DNA of 64,000 bases from Proteles cristata cristata (GCA_017311185.1 JAESUZ010002551.1:2790001-2854000); one strand, 5' to 3'. Counted from the stretch's first letter, positions 47,631 to 59,284 are shown. Made by a program: numbers and translations. Notes: generated by a model not told the origin, from the sequence alone.

Positions 47631-47866
47631 GGACCCTGGGTGGCTCAGTCAGCCAAGTATCTAACTCTTGTTTTCGACTGAGGTCATGATTTCATAGTTC
47701 GTGGGATCTGCTCAGGTCTTGATCTCATGGTTCGTGGGATTGAGTGCTGCATCAGGCTGTGTGCTGACAGAATGAAGCCTGCTTGGGATTCTCTTTCTAC
47801 CTTTCTCTCTTCCTCCCCCCCACATCTTTCTCTCTCTCAAAATAAATAAATTAACGTTAAAAAAAA
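47631..47866 (+). mobile_element. CAN-SINE with duplicated B-box region
   Basis: Sense copy, ggaccctgggtggctcagtc ... tctctcaaaataaataaatt. The 33 bp at 47681-47713 (aggtcatgatttcatagttc...) are repeated diverged at 47714-47746, so the second pol III promoter box region is present twice. Confidence 0.92.
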
Positions 47867-48126
47867 GAGGTAGAAGAGGGTGAGTACCATATCCTCTCAT
47901 ACTGAGAAGGCACTATGAGATCAAAAAATGAAGGAAGTCACTCCATAGTGTTTACACAGAGTTTTATTCAGAGTAACTTACTGATAAGGGAGGGATTAGG
48001 TGGACAGATGATCCAGGCTGTATCCAGCTCTTCTCTACCACTATTCTTCTTTAAGTCTGGACCTTGATCCCCAGCTTTTATAGAGCTTTTATAGAGCAGG
48101 GGGCATGATGATGGGGCCATTGGGTG

Positions 48127-48278
48127 GTTATCTAAAGTGGTGCCACCCTGTGTGCAAGAAGATCTAACTAGTTATCTAAAGTAGGATCTTTTGTGTTTGC
48201 TAGCTGCCTGAAGTGGCACCTTCCATGCCCCAAAAGATCTCTGCTAGTTGCCTGAAGTGGTCTGTTACATGCTTCTCT
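48127..48278 (+). repeat. 76-bp tandem duplication with internal half-repeats
   Basis: The motif gttatctaaagtgg / gttgcctgaagtgg occurs at 48127, 48171, 48203 and 48247, with spacing 44, 32, 44, so a 76-bp unit (itself two half-units) is present twice. Each 44-bp half ends near aagatct..cta. It sits in a block (about 47950-48500) without a recognised family, possibly an LTR. Confidence 0.75.
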
Positions 48279-48499
48279 CTAGGGAAGATCAGAACAAGCC
48301 TCCCCACATTCTAGTCAGGGCATACATTAACTTCCACAGGGCCTAGAACATGGAGTCCTGAGGGAGGTCACTGAATGGGCATGAACAAGATGGAGGGCCA
48401 AAGATGGAGTTGGTGTTGTTAGCATCCTACAACAGGAATGCTCCTCTGTAAGGACTATGCTGGAATAATCCAGTGCAGGACCTTTTGGGTAAGTGTATT

Positions 48500-48956
48500 C
48501 CCATTTGCTGGGCTGTATCCCTTGCTCTCAGGGAAGAAAATTAGAAGACTTATCTTACGGTAGGGTATGCATTAGGTAAATGTTTATGGTATTCATTTAC
48601 ATATGAATTGAATATTTAAATTCAAGTAATCTCTACATATTTTATTTCAAGAAAATTTTGTGGTGACTTACTGGCATCATGAACTCACATTAACTTCAGT
48701 TTTATCCAATTCAGCTGTGTTGGAAAGTTGAGACCAATAGGATTAGAAGACATTTGCAGTCTTTCTAGAGGTTATTCTTTATGCTGCCTTGCTCTTTTTT
48801 CCTCTGCTTCTCAGAGGATCAACAGCCCTTTTCAGCAATGGTTAAAACAGCAGATGGGCCTCCTCAATTCAGACATACATATCCCTCTCCAGTAGACATG
48901 ATGAAATAGGGGTTAGAGACAACTTCATCTTAGTCTTAGTCTAGAGTATTTAGCTT
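48500..48956. other. Intron stretch with no recognised feature
   Basis: Nothing named; no exon recognised. Confidence 0.4.
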
Positions 48957-48977
48957 TCCCTGTATATTCTTTTAAAA

Positions 48978-49211
48978 AAATGTTTTTTAATGTTTATTTA
49001 TTTTTCAGAGAGAGATAGAGTGTGAGTGGTAGAAGGGCGGAGATAGAGGGAGACACAGAATCTGAACCAGGCTCCAGGCGCGAAGCTGTCAGCACAAAGC
49101 CCAATGGAGGCGGTGGGGGGGGTTGAGGAGGGTGGCTCCTAGCCAGGATCTACAAGATCATGACCTGAACTGAAGTTGGACACTTAACCGACTGAGCCAC
49201 CCAGGCACTCC
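48978..49211 (-). mobile_element. CAN-SINE (first of nested cluster)
   Basis: Antisense copy, tttttaatgtttatttattt ... ccacccaggcactcct, with a G-rich insertion ggcggtggggggggttgagg in the middle. It shares the outer 21-bp target-site duplication (48957-48977 and 49656-49676, one mismatch) with the following SINEs. Confidence 0.92.
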
Positions 49212-49655
49212 TATTTTTTTTAATGTTTATTTATATATTTATTTATTTTTTTTAATGTTTTATTTATTTCTAGGAGAGAGAGAGACAGCGTGAGCAGGGG
49301 AGGGTCAGAGAGAGAGGGAGTCACAGACTGAAACAGGCTCCAGGCTCTGAGCTGGCAGTCACAGAGCCCATGTGGGCTCGAACCCACAAACCCAGCGAGA
49401 TCATGACCTAAGTGAAAATCGGACACTTAACCAACTAAGCCACCCAGGCTCCCTGATGTTTATTTATTTTTGAGAGAGAGAGAGAGAGCGTGAGCTGAGA
49501 AGGGTCAGAGACAAAGAAGGAGACACAGAATCTGAAGCAGGCTCCAGGCTCCCAGCTGTTAGCACAGAGCCCAACGTGGGCTCTGAAACATGAAGCGAGA
49601 GATTATGACCTAAGCAAAGTTGGATGCTGAACCAACTGAGACACCCAGGCACCCT
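49212..49655 (-). mobile_element. CAN-SINE split by a younger SINE
   Basis: Antisense copy whose tail (49212-49233) and body (49456-49655, ending gagacacccaggcaccc) are separated by the SINE at 49234-49455. Confidence 0.85.
49234..49455 (-). mobile_element. CAN-SINE, uniform 'CTAGAAATA' subtype, nested
   Basis: Antisense young-subtype copy (ttatttctaggagagagaga, gagggagtcacagactgaaa, aaccaactaagccacccagg) inserted in the tail of an older SINE; atgtttattta at 49223-49233 and 49456-49466 is the target-site duplication. Confidence 0.9.
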
Positions 49656-49688
49656 TCCCTGTATATACTTTTAAAAGAGAGACTATCG

Positions 49689-49925
49689 GGGCATCTGGGT
49701 GGCTCAACTGGTTAAGCCTTCAACTTCAGCTCAGTTCATGATCTCATGATGTATGAGTTCAAGCCCTGCATCAGACTCTGTGCTAAAGGCTCAGAGTTTG
49801 GAGGCTGCTTCGGATTCTGTGTCTTCCTCTCTTTCTGCCCATACCCTGCTCATGATCTGTCTCTTGCTGTCTCTCAAATAAATAAATAAATAAATAAATT
49901 AATTAATTAATTAAAATTTAATGAA
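49689..49925 (+). mobile_element. CAN-SINE
   Basis: Sense copy, ggggcatctgggtggctcaa ... ctctcaaataaataaataaa, with a long AAAT/AATT tail. Flanks agagagactat and agagactata. Confidence 0.93.
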
Positions 49926-49941
49926 AAATAAGAGACTATAG

Positions 49942-50145
49942 TGGGGTACTTGGGTGGCTCAGTCAGTTAAGCGTCCAATTCTTGGTTTTGGCTCATGTCA
50001 TGATCTCATGGTTCATGGGTTTGAGCCCTGCATTGGGCTCTATGCGGACAGTGTGGAGCTTGCTTGAAATTCTCTCTCTCTGCACCTCCCTGCTCACATT
50101 CTCTCTCTCTTAAAATACATGAATAAACAAACTCAAAAAATAAAT
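49942..50145 (+). mobile_element. CAN-SINE
   Basis: Sense copy directly after the previous one, ggggtacttgggtggctcag ... tctcttaaaatacatgaat; flanks aagagactatagtg and aaagaccatagtg. With the previous SINE this leaves three copies of the same target sequence. Confidence 0.93.
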
Positions 50146-50149
50146 AAAA

Positions 50150-50727
50150 GACCATAGTGCAAAAAAACAGGAAGATTTTTCCCTAAAATAAATCCATTTA
50201 TTATATTTCCTTTGCTCTTGTCCCAAGGGATGAAGAATTAGCAAACGCATTCATTTAATCTTTCTGTTTTATTTCCAGAGTCAAAAGTTAAAAACAGTCA
50301 AGCTTTACACTTTAATTAGATGCATTTCCACATGGGATTTTAAGTTTGATTCTTTAAGGTTAAGTATATGATGTAGGATATTTCAGTGAACTATGACATT
50401 TATGAATGGGCTCTCTAATCAAAACATCTTTTGAAAAAACAATTATGGAAAGTTTGCATGTATATAAAAACACCTAAGGTTGAACTTTATTTAAATCATC
50501 ATTGTGTTTCAAAACCACTCATACATATACACATATATCTTTCCATATTTGACTTACTCATATGTGAAGTAATATTTTAAAAACTCTAAAGCTAAGGTTA
50601 TTCCTATTGTGTTTAAAACAGTTATTCTGTTCAGTTTTGTTTTTTATGACCCTACTTTATTTGATGCAACAAAGACAGGAAATCAGTATGATATGCCTCA
50701 CAATTTATTTTCTATTTATTTATATAT
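50150..50727. other. Intron stretch with no recognised feature
   Basis: AT-rich; nothing named. Confidence 0.4.
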
Positions 50728-50832
50728 TTAAATGTTTTTACTTTAAGTAAGCTCTCTGTTCCACATGGGACTTGAATTCATAACCCTGAGATCAGGAGTT
50801 GCATGCTCTACTGATTGGGCCAAGCACTCCTT
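50728..50832 (-). mobile_element. Short CAN-SINE (no CT-rich stretch)
   Basis: Antisense, ttactttaagtaagctctct, catgggacttgaattcataa, gattgggccaagcactcctt. Same short type as at 25939. Confidence 0.82.
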
Positions 50833-50874
50833 CACAATTTTTTTTAAAGTTTTTGTGTATTTATTTGAAACATT

Positions 50875-50992
50875 TTTTTAAAGATTTTTTAAAAGTTTTT
50901 AAGTAACCTCTGTACCCAACATGGAACTTGAACTCAACAGCTCCAAGATTAAGGGTTGTACCTTCTACCAACTGAATCAGCCAGGTGCCCTT
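50875..50992 (-). mobile_element. Short CAN-SINE (no CT-rich stretch)
   Basis: Antisense, aagtaacctctgtacccaac, atggaacttgaactcaacag, ctgaatcagccaggtgccc. Confidence 0.85.
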
Positions 50993-50993
50993 A

Positions 50994-51082
50994 AGTTTTT
51001 ATTTAAATACCAGTTAGTTGATATACACTGTAATACAGTATAGAGATTCAACACTTTGTAACACCCAGTGTTCTTTTTATTC
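50994..51082 (-). mobile_element. L1 3'-end fragment
   Basis: tttatttaaataccagttag, ttgatatacactgtaataca, acactttgtaacacccagtg is a carnivore L1 3' UTR in antisense, continuing after the SINE as taatgccctgtgttct. Confidence 0.7.
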
Positions 51083-51297
51083 TTTTTAATTTTTTTATGT
51101 TTATTTTTGAGAGAGCATGAGTGGGGGAGGAGCAGAGAGAGAGGAGGGGCAGAGAGAGAGAGAGAGGGAGACACAGAATCCAAAGCAGGCTCCAAGCTCT
51201 CAGCACAAAGCCTGATGTGGGCCTCAGTCCCATGAGCTGCGAGATAATGATGGAGCTAAATTCAGATGCTTAACAGACTGAGCCACCCAGGCGCCCC
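51083..51297 (-). mobile_element. CAN-SINE inserted in L1 3' end
   Basis: Antisense copy, tttttatgtttatttttgag ... gagccacccaggcgcccc. Confidence 0.93.
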
Positions 51298-51406
51298 TAA
51301 TGCCCTGTGTTCTTAAATAATTTTTAATCCTGACTTGTTTTTGCCAAATGATTAGTTTAGGGGTAAAAAGGAAAGGAAGTCAAGTTGACATAAAGAATTT
51401 AAACTC

Positions 51407-51535
51407 GGGGAACCTGGGTAGCTCAGTTGATTAAGCATCTGACTCTTGATCTTAGCTCAAGTATTGGTCTCAGGGTCATGAATTCAAGCCCCACATTGGG
51501 CTCTATGCTGGGTGTGAAGCCTACTTTAAAAAAAT
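51407..51535 (+). mobile_element. Short CAN-SINE
   Basis: Sense, ggggaacctgggtagctcag, gaattcaagccccacattgg, gaagcctactttaaaaaaat. Confidence 0.9.
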
Positions 51536-51544
51536 AAAGAGGGA

Positions 51545-51765
51545 GGGGCGCCTGGGTGGCTTAGTCGGTTAAGCATCCGACTTTCGCTTAGGTCATGATC
51601 TCCCGGTTCGTGGGTTCGAGCCCCGCCTCGGGCTCTGTGCTGACTGCCAGCTCAGAGCCTGGAGCCTGTTTCAGTCTGTGACTCCCTCTTTCTCTGACCC
51701 TCCTCTGCTCACGCTGTCTCTCTCTCTCTCTCTCCTAGAAATAGATAAAAACATTTAAAAAAAAA
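51545..51765 (+). mobile_element. CAN-SINE, uniform 'CTAGAAATA' subtype
   Basis: Sense copy with intact head ggggcgcctgggtggcttag, B box gtgggttcgagccccgcc, ctgactgccagctcagagcc, cctagaaatagataaaa. aaagaggga on both sides (51536-51544, about 51766-51774). Inserted in the tail of the short SINE before it. Confidence 0.96.
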
Positions 51766-51907
51766 AAAGAGGGATACCATTTGCTGGAGATTTTTATTGA
51801 AAGATTTTGTGCAGACACCAACCCTTGTTGATTAATTTTATGTTTTTACATTGTGAGTGCTTTAAACTTTTATATATTTTAAGTGTTTTTAAAATATTGA
51901 AATGTAG

Positions 51908-52098
51908 AGGGCACCTGAATGGCTCAGTTGGTTAAGCGTCTAATTTTGGTCATGATCTCATGGTTTGTAGGTTTAAGCCCTGCAGTGGGTTCTGTGCTGA
52001 GATCTCAGAGCCTGGAGCCTGCTTCAGGTTCTGTGTCTTCCTCTCTGCCTTTTCTCACTCACGCTGTGTCTCTCTCTGTCTCAAAAAAGACATAATAA
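51908..52098 (+). mobile_element. CAN-SINE
   Basis: Sense copy, agggcacctgaatggctcag ... tctctgtctcaaaaaagaca, with part of the region between A and B boxes missing. Confidence 0.92.
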
Positions 52099-52199
52099 AA
52101 ATTCTTATATACATGTTGGAATGTAATACATATATTAGAATAGTCCAAATAGCATATATGAATAAGTATAAAATATAAAAAGAATATCAGTTTAACACT

Positions 52200-52350
52200 G
52201 ATGTTACCGGTGTTCTTCAAATCTGTAGCATACTCTATCCTTCCCTACCAGTAGAAATAACCACCCTGACTTTTCTGATAATCATTTCAGTGATTTTCTT
52301 TATAGTTTGATCACCTATTTATGTATCACTAAATGCAAAGTTATATCTCT
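52200..52350 (-). repeat. Possible old L1M fragment
   Basis: agaaataaccaccctgactt, ttctttatagtttgatcacc, atttatgtatcactaaatgc resemble old L1 3' text; weak. Confidence 0.4.
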
Positions 52351-53765
52351 CTCTCTTTTTAAAAAATTCGAATGTATTCAGTTACAGTTATTATTCTTTG
52401 TGATGCTCAAATAATCCCAAAGTTGGCTAGTGAAAGCCCTTTCATTTTGGCTCCTATGTTCCTTTGACATAACCCCATTAATTTTTAAGGGTTTCTTTGC
52501 TTTCTGGGACATAAGAGTTCTATGTCTATGGGAAAACCAGGCTCACTTTTAACTTTAGAACAGATTTCTGTTTTTGTATGGTGACTAGTTTATGGACAGA
52601 CAGTTGTTTTTATCTTGCTATTTCAATTGTATGTCATTATCATTTTATTACATAAAAAAGCTAAAGACTGACAGCTATTACTTATTTTTATTCCTAATCA
52701 AATGTTGAATTAATGCATAAATCAGTGACAAAAATATTTCTGTTAAGTTTCTTTGGGGAGGATTACCTTACACATAATAATTAATTTAAGCAAAATACAG
52801 GACCTCAGATATAGCTGTTTGCAGAATGTCATGGTAGTTAACCATATATGGGGGTTGAGGTAATAGGATTTTGAAGAAACATTGGAGTTTTGAAACAGTC
52901 AGTTAAAAAAGAACTATATTTGTTTCCCTACCCAAAGTAAAATTCTTAATGTATTTTTCTCTTCCAGCCAAAAGATTTGGTTAGAGATCTGTACACACTA
53001 ATCTGATTTTACTGAGATCAGAGAAGTGATCTCATTGTTCAGGGTATTTTTGACTATGTGGAGAAAACAAGACTTATACAGTGATATATAGTACAAGGTG
53101 ATGAAAGCCATTTCTAGTGATATTAATCCAGGGAGAGAAAGAACAGTTTTGCCCAGAAAGGACTTCTGGGAACACTTCACAGAAAAAATATTTTTTTTCC
53201 CTGAATTTTAAGCTATGTACTATTTTGTGAGGGCAAGAATTTTGTAAAGCAGAGAAAAGGGACAGAACAATGATACGGTGATGTGAAAGTGCTCTGAGCA
53301 GAGTTGTATCAAGTTCAGGTAGATAAAGAGGGCTAGGAGACCAAGTTGCTTTGTTAGTCTGAAGGTTAAGTGAGATCTGCATTGCTATACTAAGGACTGT
53401 GGACTTTATCTGATTGGTAGTGGAGTACTGTCAAAGTTTTTACATGACTTAAGTCTTAATATTAGTAGTGTGAAAGAAAACTTTGATGGTAATATGGAAA
53501 TTTGATTAATAATGAAAACAAAAACCTGCTATGTTCTGAGATAATTAATGAAAAGCTTTCTTTTATTAATGGTTTTGATTTTAAGAATAATTCCTGACTC
53601 CCAGCAGTAGTATTACATTTTAGATATACCATAGGTGATGATTTTTCTTATGGTACTATGAGATTATTTTCTTATAGCACATTTTGGTAATAAATTAGTT
53701 AGTATGCTTTGGGCTAAAAGTAGAAGGAAAAAGTCAAAGAATATTACATAATAGAAGATTATCTC
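52351..53765. other. Intron stretch with no recognised feature
   Basis: Nothing named. 53280-53460 (aaggactgtggactttatct) may be an ancient relic, but I cannot assign it. Confidence 0.4.
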
Positions 53766-53769
53766 AAAT

Positions 53770-54110
53770 AACTAAATCCAGAGGTTGGGCACCTTCAGCC
53801 TCTGTGACTCTGGCTTTAAAGCTTGTCATTCTCGTGTCCAAAAGAGACAAAAAGACCACTTCTTCTTTTCATTGTAGGGAGTCAGAACATGTTTTAACTG
53901 AAATTTCCAAAGTCTTGTTGGCCAGAATTGGGTCAAACCTTCTGCTAACCTGTCTTTGGCAAAGGTGAAAGTATCTCTGTGATTTGTTAATACTAATCTG
54001 GATCACTCTGGAGGTAGGGTGAGTTCATCTTCCCCCTGTCATATGGGAGGAGGTAGGATATCTGATCCATTCCGGGTTCTGTTAGCTGGTGCCATATGGG
54101 GTAGATATTA
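53770..54110 (+). repeat. Possible old interspersed repeat, unnamed
   Basis: gttggccagaattgggtcaa, ctttggcaaaggtgaaagta, tctggatcactctggaggta and ggtgagttcatcttccccct recall an old mammalian repeat with 'gggtcacatgcccatccctg' text, as at 61735-62210. Weak. Confidence 0.35.
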
Positions 54111-55880
54111 GAGACTTAGCCAAGAGGATCTGCCAAAGAAAGAACTTCTTCACTGGAGGTGACCTTCAAAGAATAGATTGCATTGCTATATCGTAATACT
54201 GCTGCTGAGTTCGTTCCACAGACTTGCTGAAATGAGAACCTTCTGATCTTCTAAATGCACACCCTCTTCTACTTGATCCAAGAGGAGCTCCTGTTATCAA
54301 AAAGTAATATGTCATGAAACAGTAAAACCTAGAAATTCTTACTAGATTTTATTCATTGGTTTTGGTAATCCTATATATATCTTATTATTCATATCCACTG
54401 AGACTTTGTAATAAATTGCTTTAATTTTTTCTCATTTTAGTAACATTTGCCCTAAGTAGCCGAATAATCAGATTAGAAGTATTGATTGTCTGGTTGTCCA
54501 AGAATAGTCTTAGGCATGCTGTGAAATTAGCCCTCCAGCTACCAGCCTCTGGACCCCACCTGAGCCAATAGCCTTACTCTGTTGGAGAGTCAGTATGCCT
54601 CAGGCCTTGCTTTGCCCCTTCCACCATCTTACTCATCATGTGCAATCTGTCCTGCCCCCATTGGGTGGTCACTCAGCTATCTTGGTCCTGTTAATCACCT
54701 ATTCACTGATAAATTAGTCCATGATTGTGTGTTGGCTAGTTCTAGTCCCCTTCTTGGTCCATGTATGTGACTTTTTAGTGGTGTTACTGCCCGTTAGGTA
54801 GAGGTAACTCAGCGGATTGACTCTAAAAGTTGGCATTTCAGGCCAGCTTGGAAGACAGGGAACAATTTTAAGCACTATGATATCTCTTAAATCTTACTGC
54901 ATAAAAAGCATGATATACACAGAATTAACCCTAGTCAAAGGATAATTAGGGCTCATGAACCCAGATTTACCAGATTTCCCTGAGAGATTCTGAATACTCA
55001 TACAATAATCATTTAGAGGAAGAACAAAAACCATTGTAACAATAAAAGCTTCTAAGTTTGCTGATGTATAATAACATAGTAAGAAAAACTCCTTTTTTCA
55101 TAAAAGTTATTTAAATAGTATTTTATTAGTTAAAGTCAGTTCCATAGTGAAAATGGTTGATTGTCATTCTTCAGCCAGACTTGTGGAGATCAGGTATCTG
55201 TTGTCACTTGAGTAATTTTTTTTTTCCCCATTACTTTTTGCCTCTCTAGATTTAATATTGATGTGGATCTAATTCATATCTCTTCGTAAAAAAATTTTTT
55301 TTTCTGGCTCTGATCCCATTCTGGTTCCTCTTCTAAAGTTTGGCCCAGATGAGAGTCGAAAACAAAGCTTAATAGACATCACAGAAAACCCCAGTTCTCA
55401 CTTTGCTGTGTACTTTGCATTTAAAGTGCATAATTACACAGACTTCCTAAATAAAAATTATCATGTGCATATATAGTCTTCAAAGCCTAAGTAGTAAAGT
55501 GGCTTTGAAACAGCCCTTTGGCAGTGTTTTTTTTTAAAGGCCATTTAGTTAACCAGTAACACATGGCTATGGATATGAATACCAGAGGATTTTAGAGAAA
55601 TAACAGATGTGGATTTATTCCTTCCTCTGCAAAAATTATCTTGGGAATTACAGTGCCTGGATGGAGAGGCTTAGGGTTTTCCCTCATGTGTGCTCTTGAT
55701 TGCTACTGAGCAATGTCCAGAAGAACTGGACATTTTGATGTCCAAAAGGACTCTTCTGATAGGCCGTTTATAAACTAGCCTCCAAACCCACTCTCCCAAG
55801 GACATCTTACCCCCGAAGTTATCCTTGCTATGCAAAATCAGTTTCTACATTACTGTCTTCCTTGTTAACAGCTTTCCTAA
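54111..55880. other. Intron stretch with no recognised feature
   Basis: Nothing named; short frames only. Confidence 0.4.
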
Positions 55881-55883
55881 GCT

Positions 55884-56160
55884 CAGTGATCTCAATTATG
55901 ACTGCATGTTACAATTACCTGGGGAGTTTGAAAAACTACCAGTTCCTGGGGTTCACCCTAGACCACCTAGTTCAGTGGTTTTACACTGTGGTCCGTAGGC
56001 CAATAGCATCCACATCATCTGGAAACTTGTTAGAAAGGAACGTTCATGGGCCTCACCCAGACCTACTCAGAACTTCTGATGGGTAGGACCCAAGGAACTG
56101 TTTTAATAAGCCCTCTGGGTGATTTTTGATGTATGTTCAAGTTTGAGATCCACAGTTGTA
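55884..56160. repeat. MER5-type hAT transposon relics (two, nested or adjacent)
   Basis: 56-kb part: ttcagtggttttacactgtg, gtccgtaggccaatagcatc, cttgttagaaaggaacgttc, gcctcacccagacctactca, taagccctctgggtgatttt, caagtttgagatccaca follow MER5A. The preceding 80 bp (ttacaattacctggggagtt) look like a second MER5 piece in the other orientation. Confidence 0.82.
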
Positions 56161-56647
56161 GTGTTTTTTCCCCTCTGACATTCACCTCATGCTGCTAATT
56201 TTTTCTCATAATCTTTATATAGTCCAAACACTAGCCCAACCGTGTACTTATATGCCACATAACCTCTTACATATATTCCAAGATGAACTTAAATTTATTA
56301 AGTTCTCAGTAATTTAAAACTCTTTTCACCCATATTATAATAAAGATGATGTCTTCTAAATAAGTTTTGCTGAAAACTATGAAGTTTCGTTGTTGTTTTT
56401 GTTGTTACTATATTTCAAAAATCTTATAACCTTGGCTATTACAGACTGGGTTGAAGAAGACTTCCTACTGGGCTCTGTGTGGCTCCATTGGCCTGAGGCA
56501 TTATACTGAGGTAGAAAATGATGATTTGGCTATTTGGTCAGTTACCATGAGTTTGTTTTGCAATAATAGGTACACGGCCATGCCACCAGGTTATTTGGGA
56601 TTTTAGATCTGGTAGTAGGCATGGCATTTTGGAAGTTCATATTATAA

Positions 56648-56845
56648 GGACACGTGGGTGGCTCAGTCTGTTAAGCATCCGACTTCAGCTTAGGTGGTGA
56701 TCTCATGGTTTGTGAGTTCAAGCCCTGCATTGGGCTGTTTGCTGTCATTGTGGAGTTTGCTGCAGATTCTCTGTCCCTTTCTCTCTCTTCTCCCTCCCCT
56801 GCTTGTGCATGCTCTCTCCCTCACAAATGAATAAACATAAAAAAA
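56648..56845 (+). mobile_element. CAN-SINE
   Basis: Sense copy, aggacacgtgggtggctcag ... ctcacaaatgaataaacat. Confidence 0.93.
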
Positions 56846-57099
56846 GTCACCCAAAATTTGATAAATAAATAAATAAAGCTCACAATATAGCAGGAAACAA
56901 AAGATAGCACAAAAGGAAACTGTAGGTAGCAGTTTGAGCTGGTTGCCTGGCTAATAGTGTACTGTGTCTCCTGGAGGACTTGAGGGATCAGTGTACAAGG
57001 GATAGTGAAAAAGATTTAGCATGTAAATTCTGGAGTAGCAGGTACTCTGTATTTGTTGTGCCGATTGTGGGTATTTGATTAAATGATACCTGTACCAAC

Positions 57100-57355
57100 A
57101 GAGAGGCAATACGGTCAAGTGGTTAGCAGCAGACTTTGTAGCTAGACTGCCTGGGTTTAAAATCTGTGCCAGTTACTAGTGATGTGATCTTGGGCAAGCC
57201 ACCTAACCGCTCAGTGCCTAGGCTTCTCCCATCTGTAAAACAGGACTGGTAACAGTACTTTTCTCTTGGGTGGTTGACTGATTACAAGGGTTAATGTATA
57301 TGAAGCCCCCAGAAGTATAACTGGTATGTAGAGGTGTTCAGTAAGTGTTTAGCTC
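57100..57355 (+). repeat. MIR, nearly complete
   Basis: Full MIR order: ggcaatacggtcaagtggtt, agactgcctgggtttaaaat, gtgatcttgggcaagccacc, cttctcccatctgtaaaaca, gattacaagggttaatgtat, gaggtgttcagtaagtgttt. Confidence 0.92.
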
Positions 57356-57505
57356 TGTTGTAAACTAACAGAGGCACTCTCCTTTAAAGAGTTGCTATGA
57401 TGTCAGCTGTCATGGAGGGACTGGCTATCTTTGAAACCTTTAAGATAAAAGGGAATTAAGAGCCGACATTACTATTGGAAGTTGTTTTGTGTCTGTTTTT
57501 GTTTT

Positions 57506-57674
57506 TGTGTTTTGAGAGAGAGAAAGAGTATGAGCTGGGGAGGGGCAGAGGGAGAGAGAGAATTCCTGATGAGCGTAGAGCCTGACCCAGGGCTCCATTC
57601 CCAAGACCCTGGTATCATAACCTGAGCCAAAATCCAGAGTAGGATGCTCAACTGACTGAGCCATACAGGCACCC
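57506..57674 (-). mobile_element. CAN-SINE (diverged)
   Basis: Antisense copy, ttttgagagagagaaagagt ... gagccatacaggcaccc; target-site duplication tgtttttgtttt on both sides. Confidence 0.9.
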
Positions 57675-57899
57675 TGTTTTTGTTTTGAAGTCTAGATAAT
57701 AAGGTTTTAGTGAAAGTTCCAAAGTCTTATCAATATCCATTAACTTGGTAAGCTCACTGAACATAAATTTAAGTAACAGAAATAGAATTCTGAATCCTTG
57801 TGTGCAGTTCTGAAACCCCCACACCTCGATCACAGAAAGGTTTTGTAAATTTGCAGTAACTCATTTGTCATTAAAAACCTCACTAAACATGTAGATATT

Positions 57900-58460
57900 A
57901 GTTTTGTATTGCTGCCAGAACAAGTTACCCTAAATTTAGCGGCTTAAAACAGTACAGATTGTATATCTCCCAGTTTCTGCAAGTCAGACATGAAGGTCCC
58001 ACTTGGCCCACCTGGATTCCTTGCTCAGTCTCATAGATCTCAGTGAAGGTGCCATCCGGACTGTGCTCCTCCTCAAGTGCTCTGAGGATGCCTGGACTTG
58101 CAAGTATTTTTCGGTTGTTGGCAAAATTCAGTGTTTTGAGATTGTAGGACTAAGGTCCCACTTCCTTGCTGCCTCTTGGCCATGGATTGTTCTTCTGGAG
58201 GCTGCCCCACATTCCTCAGCTAGTGGCCCTCTTCCTCCATCTGCAGAAGCAGCAATGGCTATTCACATGCCTCTCAGACTTTGAATCACACAGACTTTCC
58301 TTTCTACCTCCTCTTTGCTCTGCCATTCTGTTTCACCATCTCTCTCTGATCCATTCTTCTGCCTTCCTCTCCTGGTTTTTAGAGTTCCTGTGATTCCATT
58401 GGGGCCATCCAGATAATCTAGGAAAATCCATTTTAAATTAAACTGATTAGTAATCTTAGT
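57900..58460 (+). repeat. Old mammalian interspersed repeat, second copy
   Basis: gttttgtattgctgccagaa, gttaccctaaatttagcggc, tgttcttctggaggctgccc, ccattggggccatccagata correspond to the element at 30866-31350, with extra internal sequence. Confidence 0.7.
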
Positions 58461-58915
58461 TCTATTGGCAGAGTTTCTTCATGTGGTACTTAGATTAGCA
58501 TTTGATTTTCTAACTAGAGAATAGAACTCTTGGGGGACATTGTCAGAACTGTGCCTGCCCAATGAATTAAACTACATAATTGTCTTTATCCTACTTATGG
58601 TGTGAATATCATTTGGTGCAGAAATATCAAAATGTTTGATTATAGCTTGCTGTCCTTGATCCTGCTGGGAGAATTACACAATATATGCACACTGTTACCT
58701 TTCTAAAATTAAAAAAAAAAAAATCTCAACTGGAAAACACAGCTGGCCTTAGAGTTGTTGAAGAGATTGTAGACTTACAATAAAAGTTACTGGAGAAAGA
58801 TATTTTAAAAAGCATTTGTATTTATATTATATTTTAAAATATTGTAGAATGGTTCATATGTAACAGTACTTGAGAACATGGAAATGAATGTGTTTTTCAG
58901 ATTCATACTTATAGA
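58461..58915. other. Intron stretch with no recognised feature
   Basis: A run at 58710-58723; nothing named. Confidence 0.4.
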
Positions 58916-58934
58916 ACTAAAAGGGGTTTTTCAG

Positions 58935-59134
58935 GGGGTGCCTAGGTGGCTCATGACATTGTTTAAGCATCTGACTCTTGATTTCAGCTCAGGTCATGAT
59001 CTCACGGTTTGTGGGTTGAGCCCTGCCATCAGGCACTGCACTGATGGCATGGAGCCTCCTTGGGATTCTCTCTCCCTCTCTCTGCCCCTCCCCTGCTCAT
59101 GCTCTGTGTCTTTCTCTCAAAATAAATAAACTTT
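58935..59134 (+). mobile_element. CAN-SINE
   Basis: Sense copy, ggggtgcctaggtggctcat ... tctctcaaaataaataaact; 16-bp target-site duplication aaaaggggtttttcag / aaaagggattttcaag (58919-58934, 59135-59150; two mismatches). Confidence 0.94.
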
Positions 59135-59249
59135 AAAAGGGATTTTCAAGATACAACCATTATATTAAAGTTTCAGAAGGAGGCATCAATATTACAGATA
59201 AGGGAAAGGATGAAAGAAAATAACATTTATCAAATACTATACTATTAAC

Positions 59250-59253
<4 letters not shown>

Positions 59254-59281
<28 letters not shown>
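59254..59281. repeat. (TG)n microsatellite
   Basis: About 14 GT units. Confidence 0.95.
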
Positions 59282-59284
<3 letters not shown>

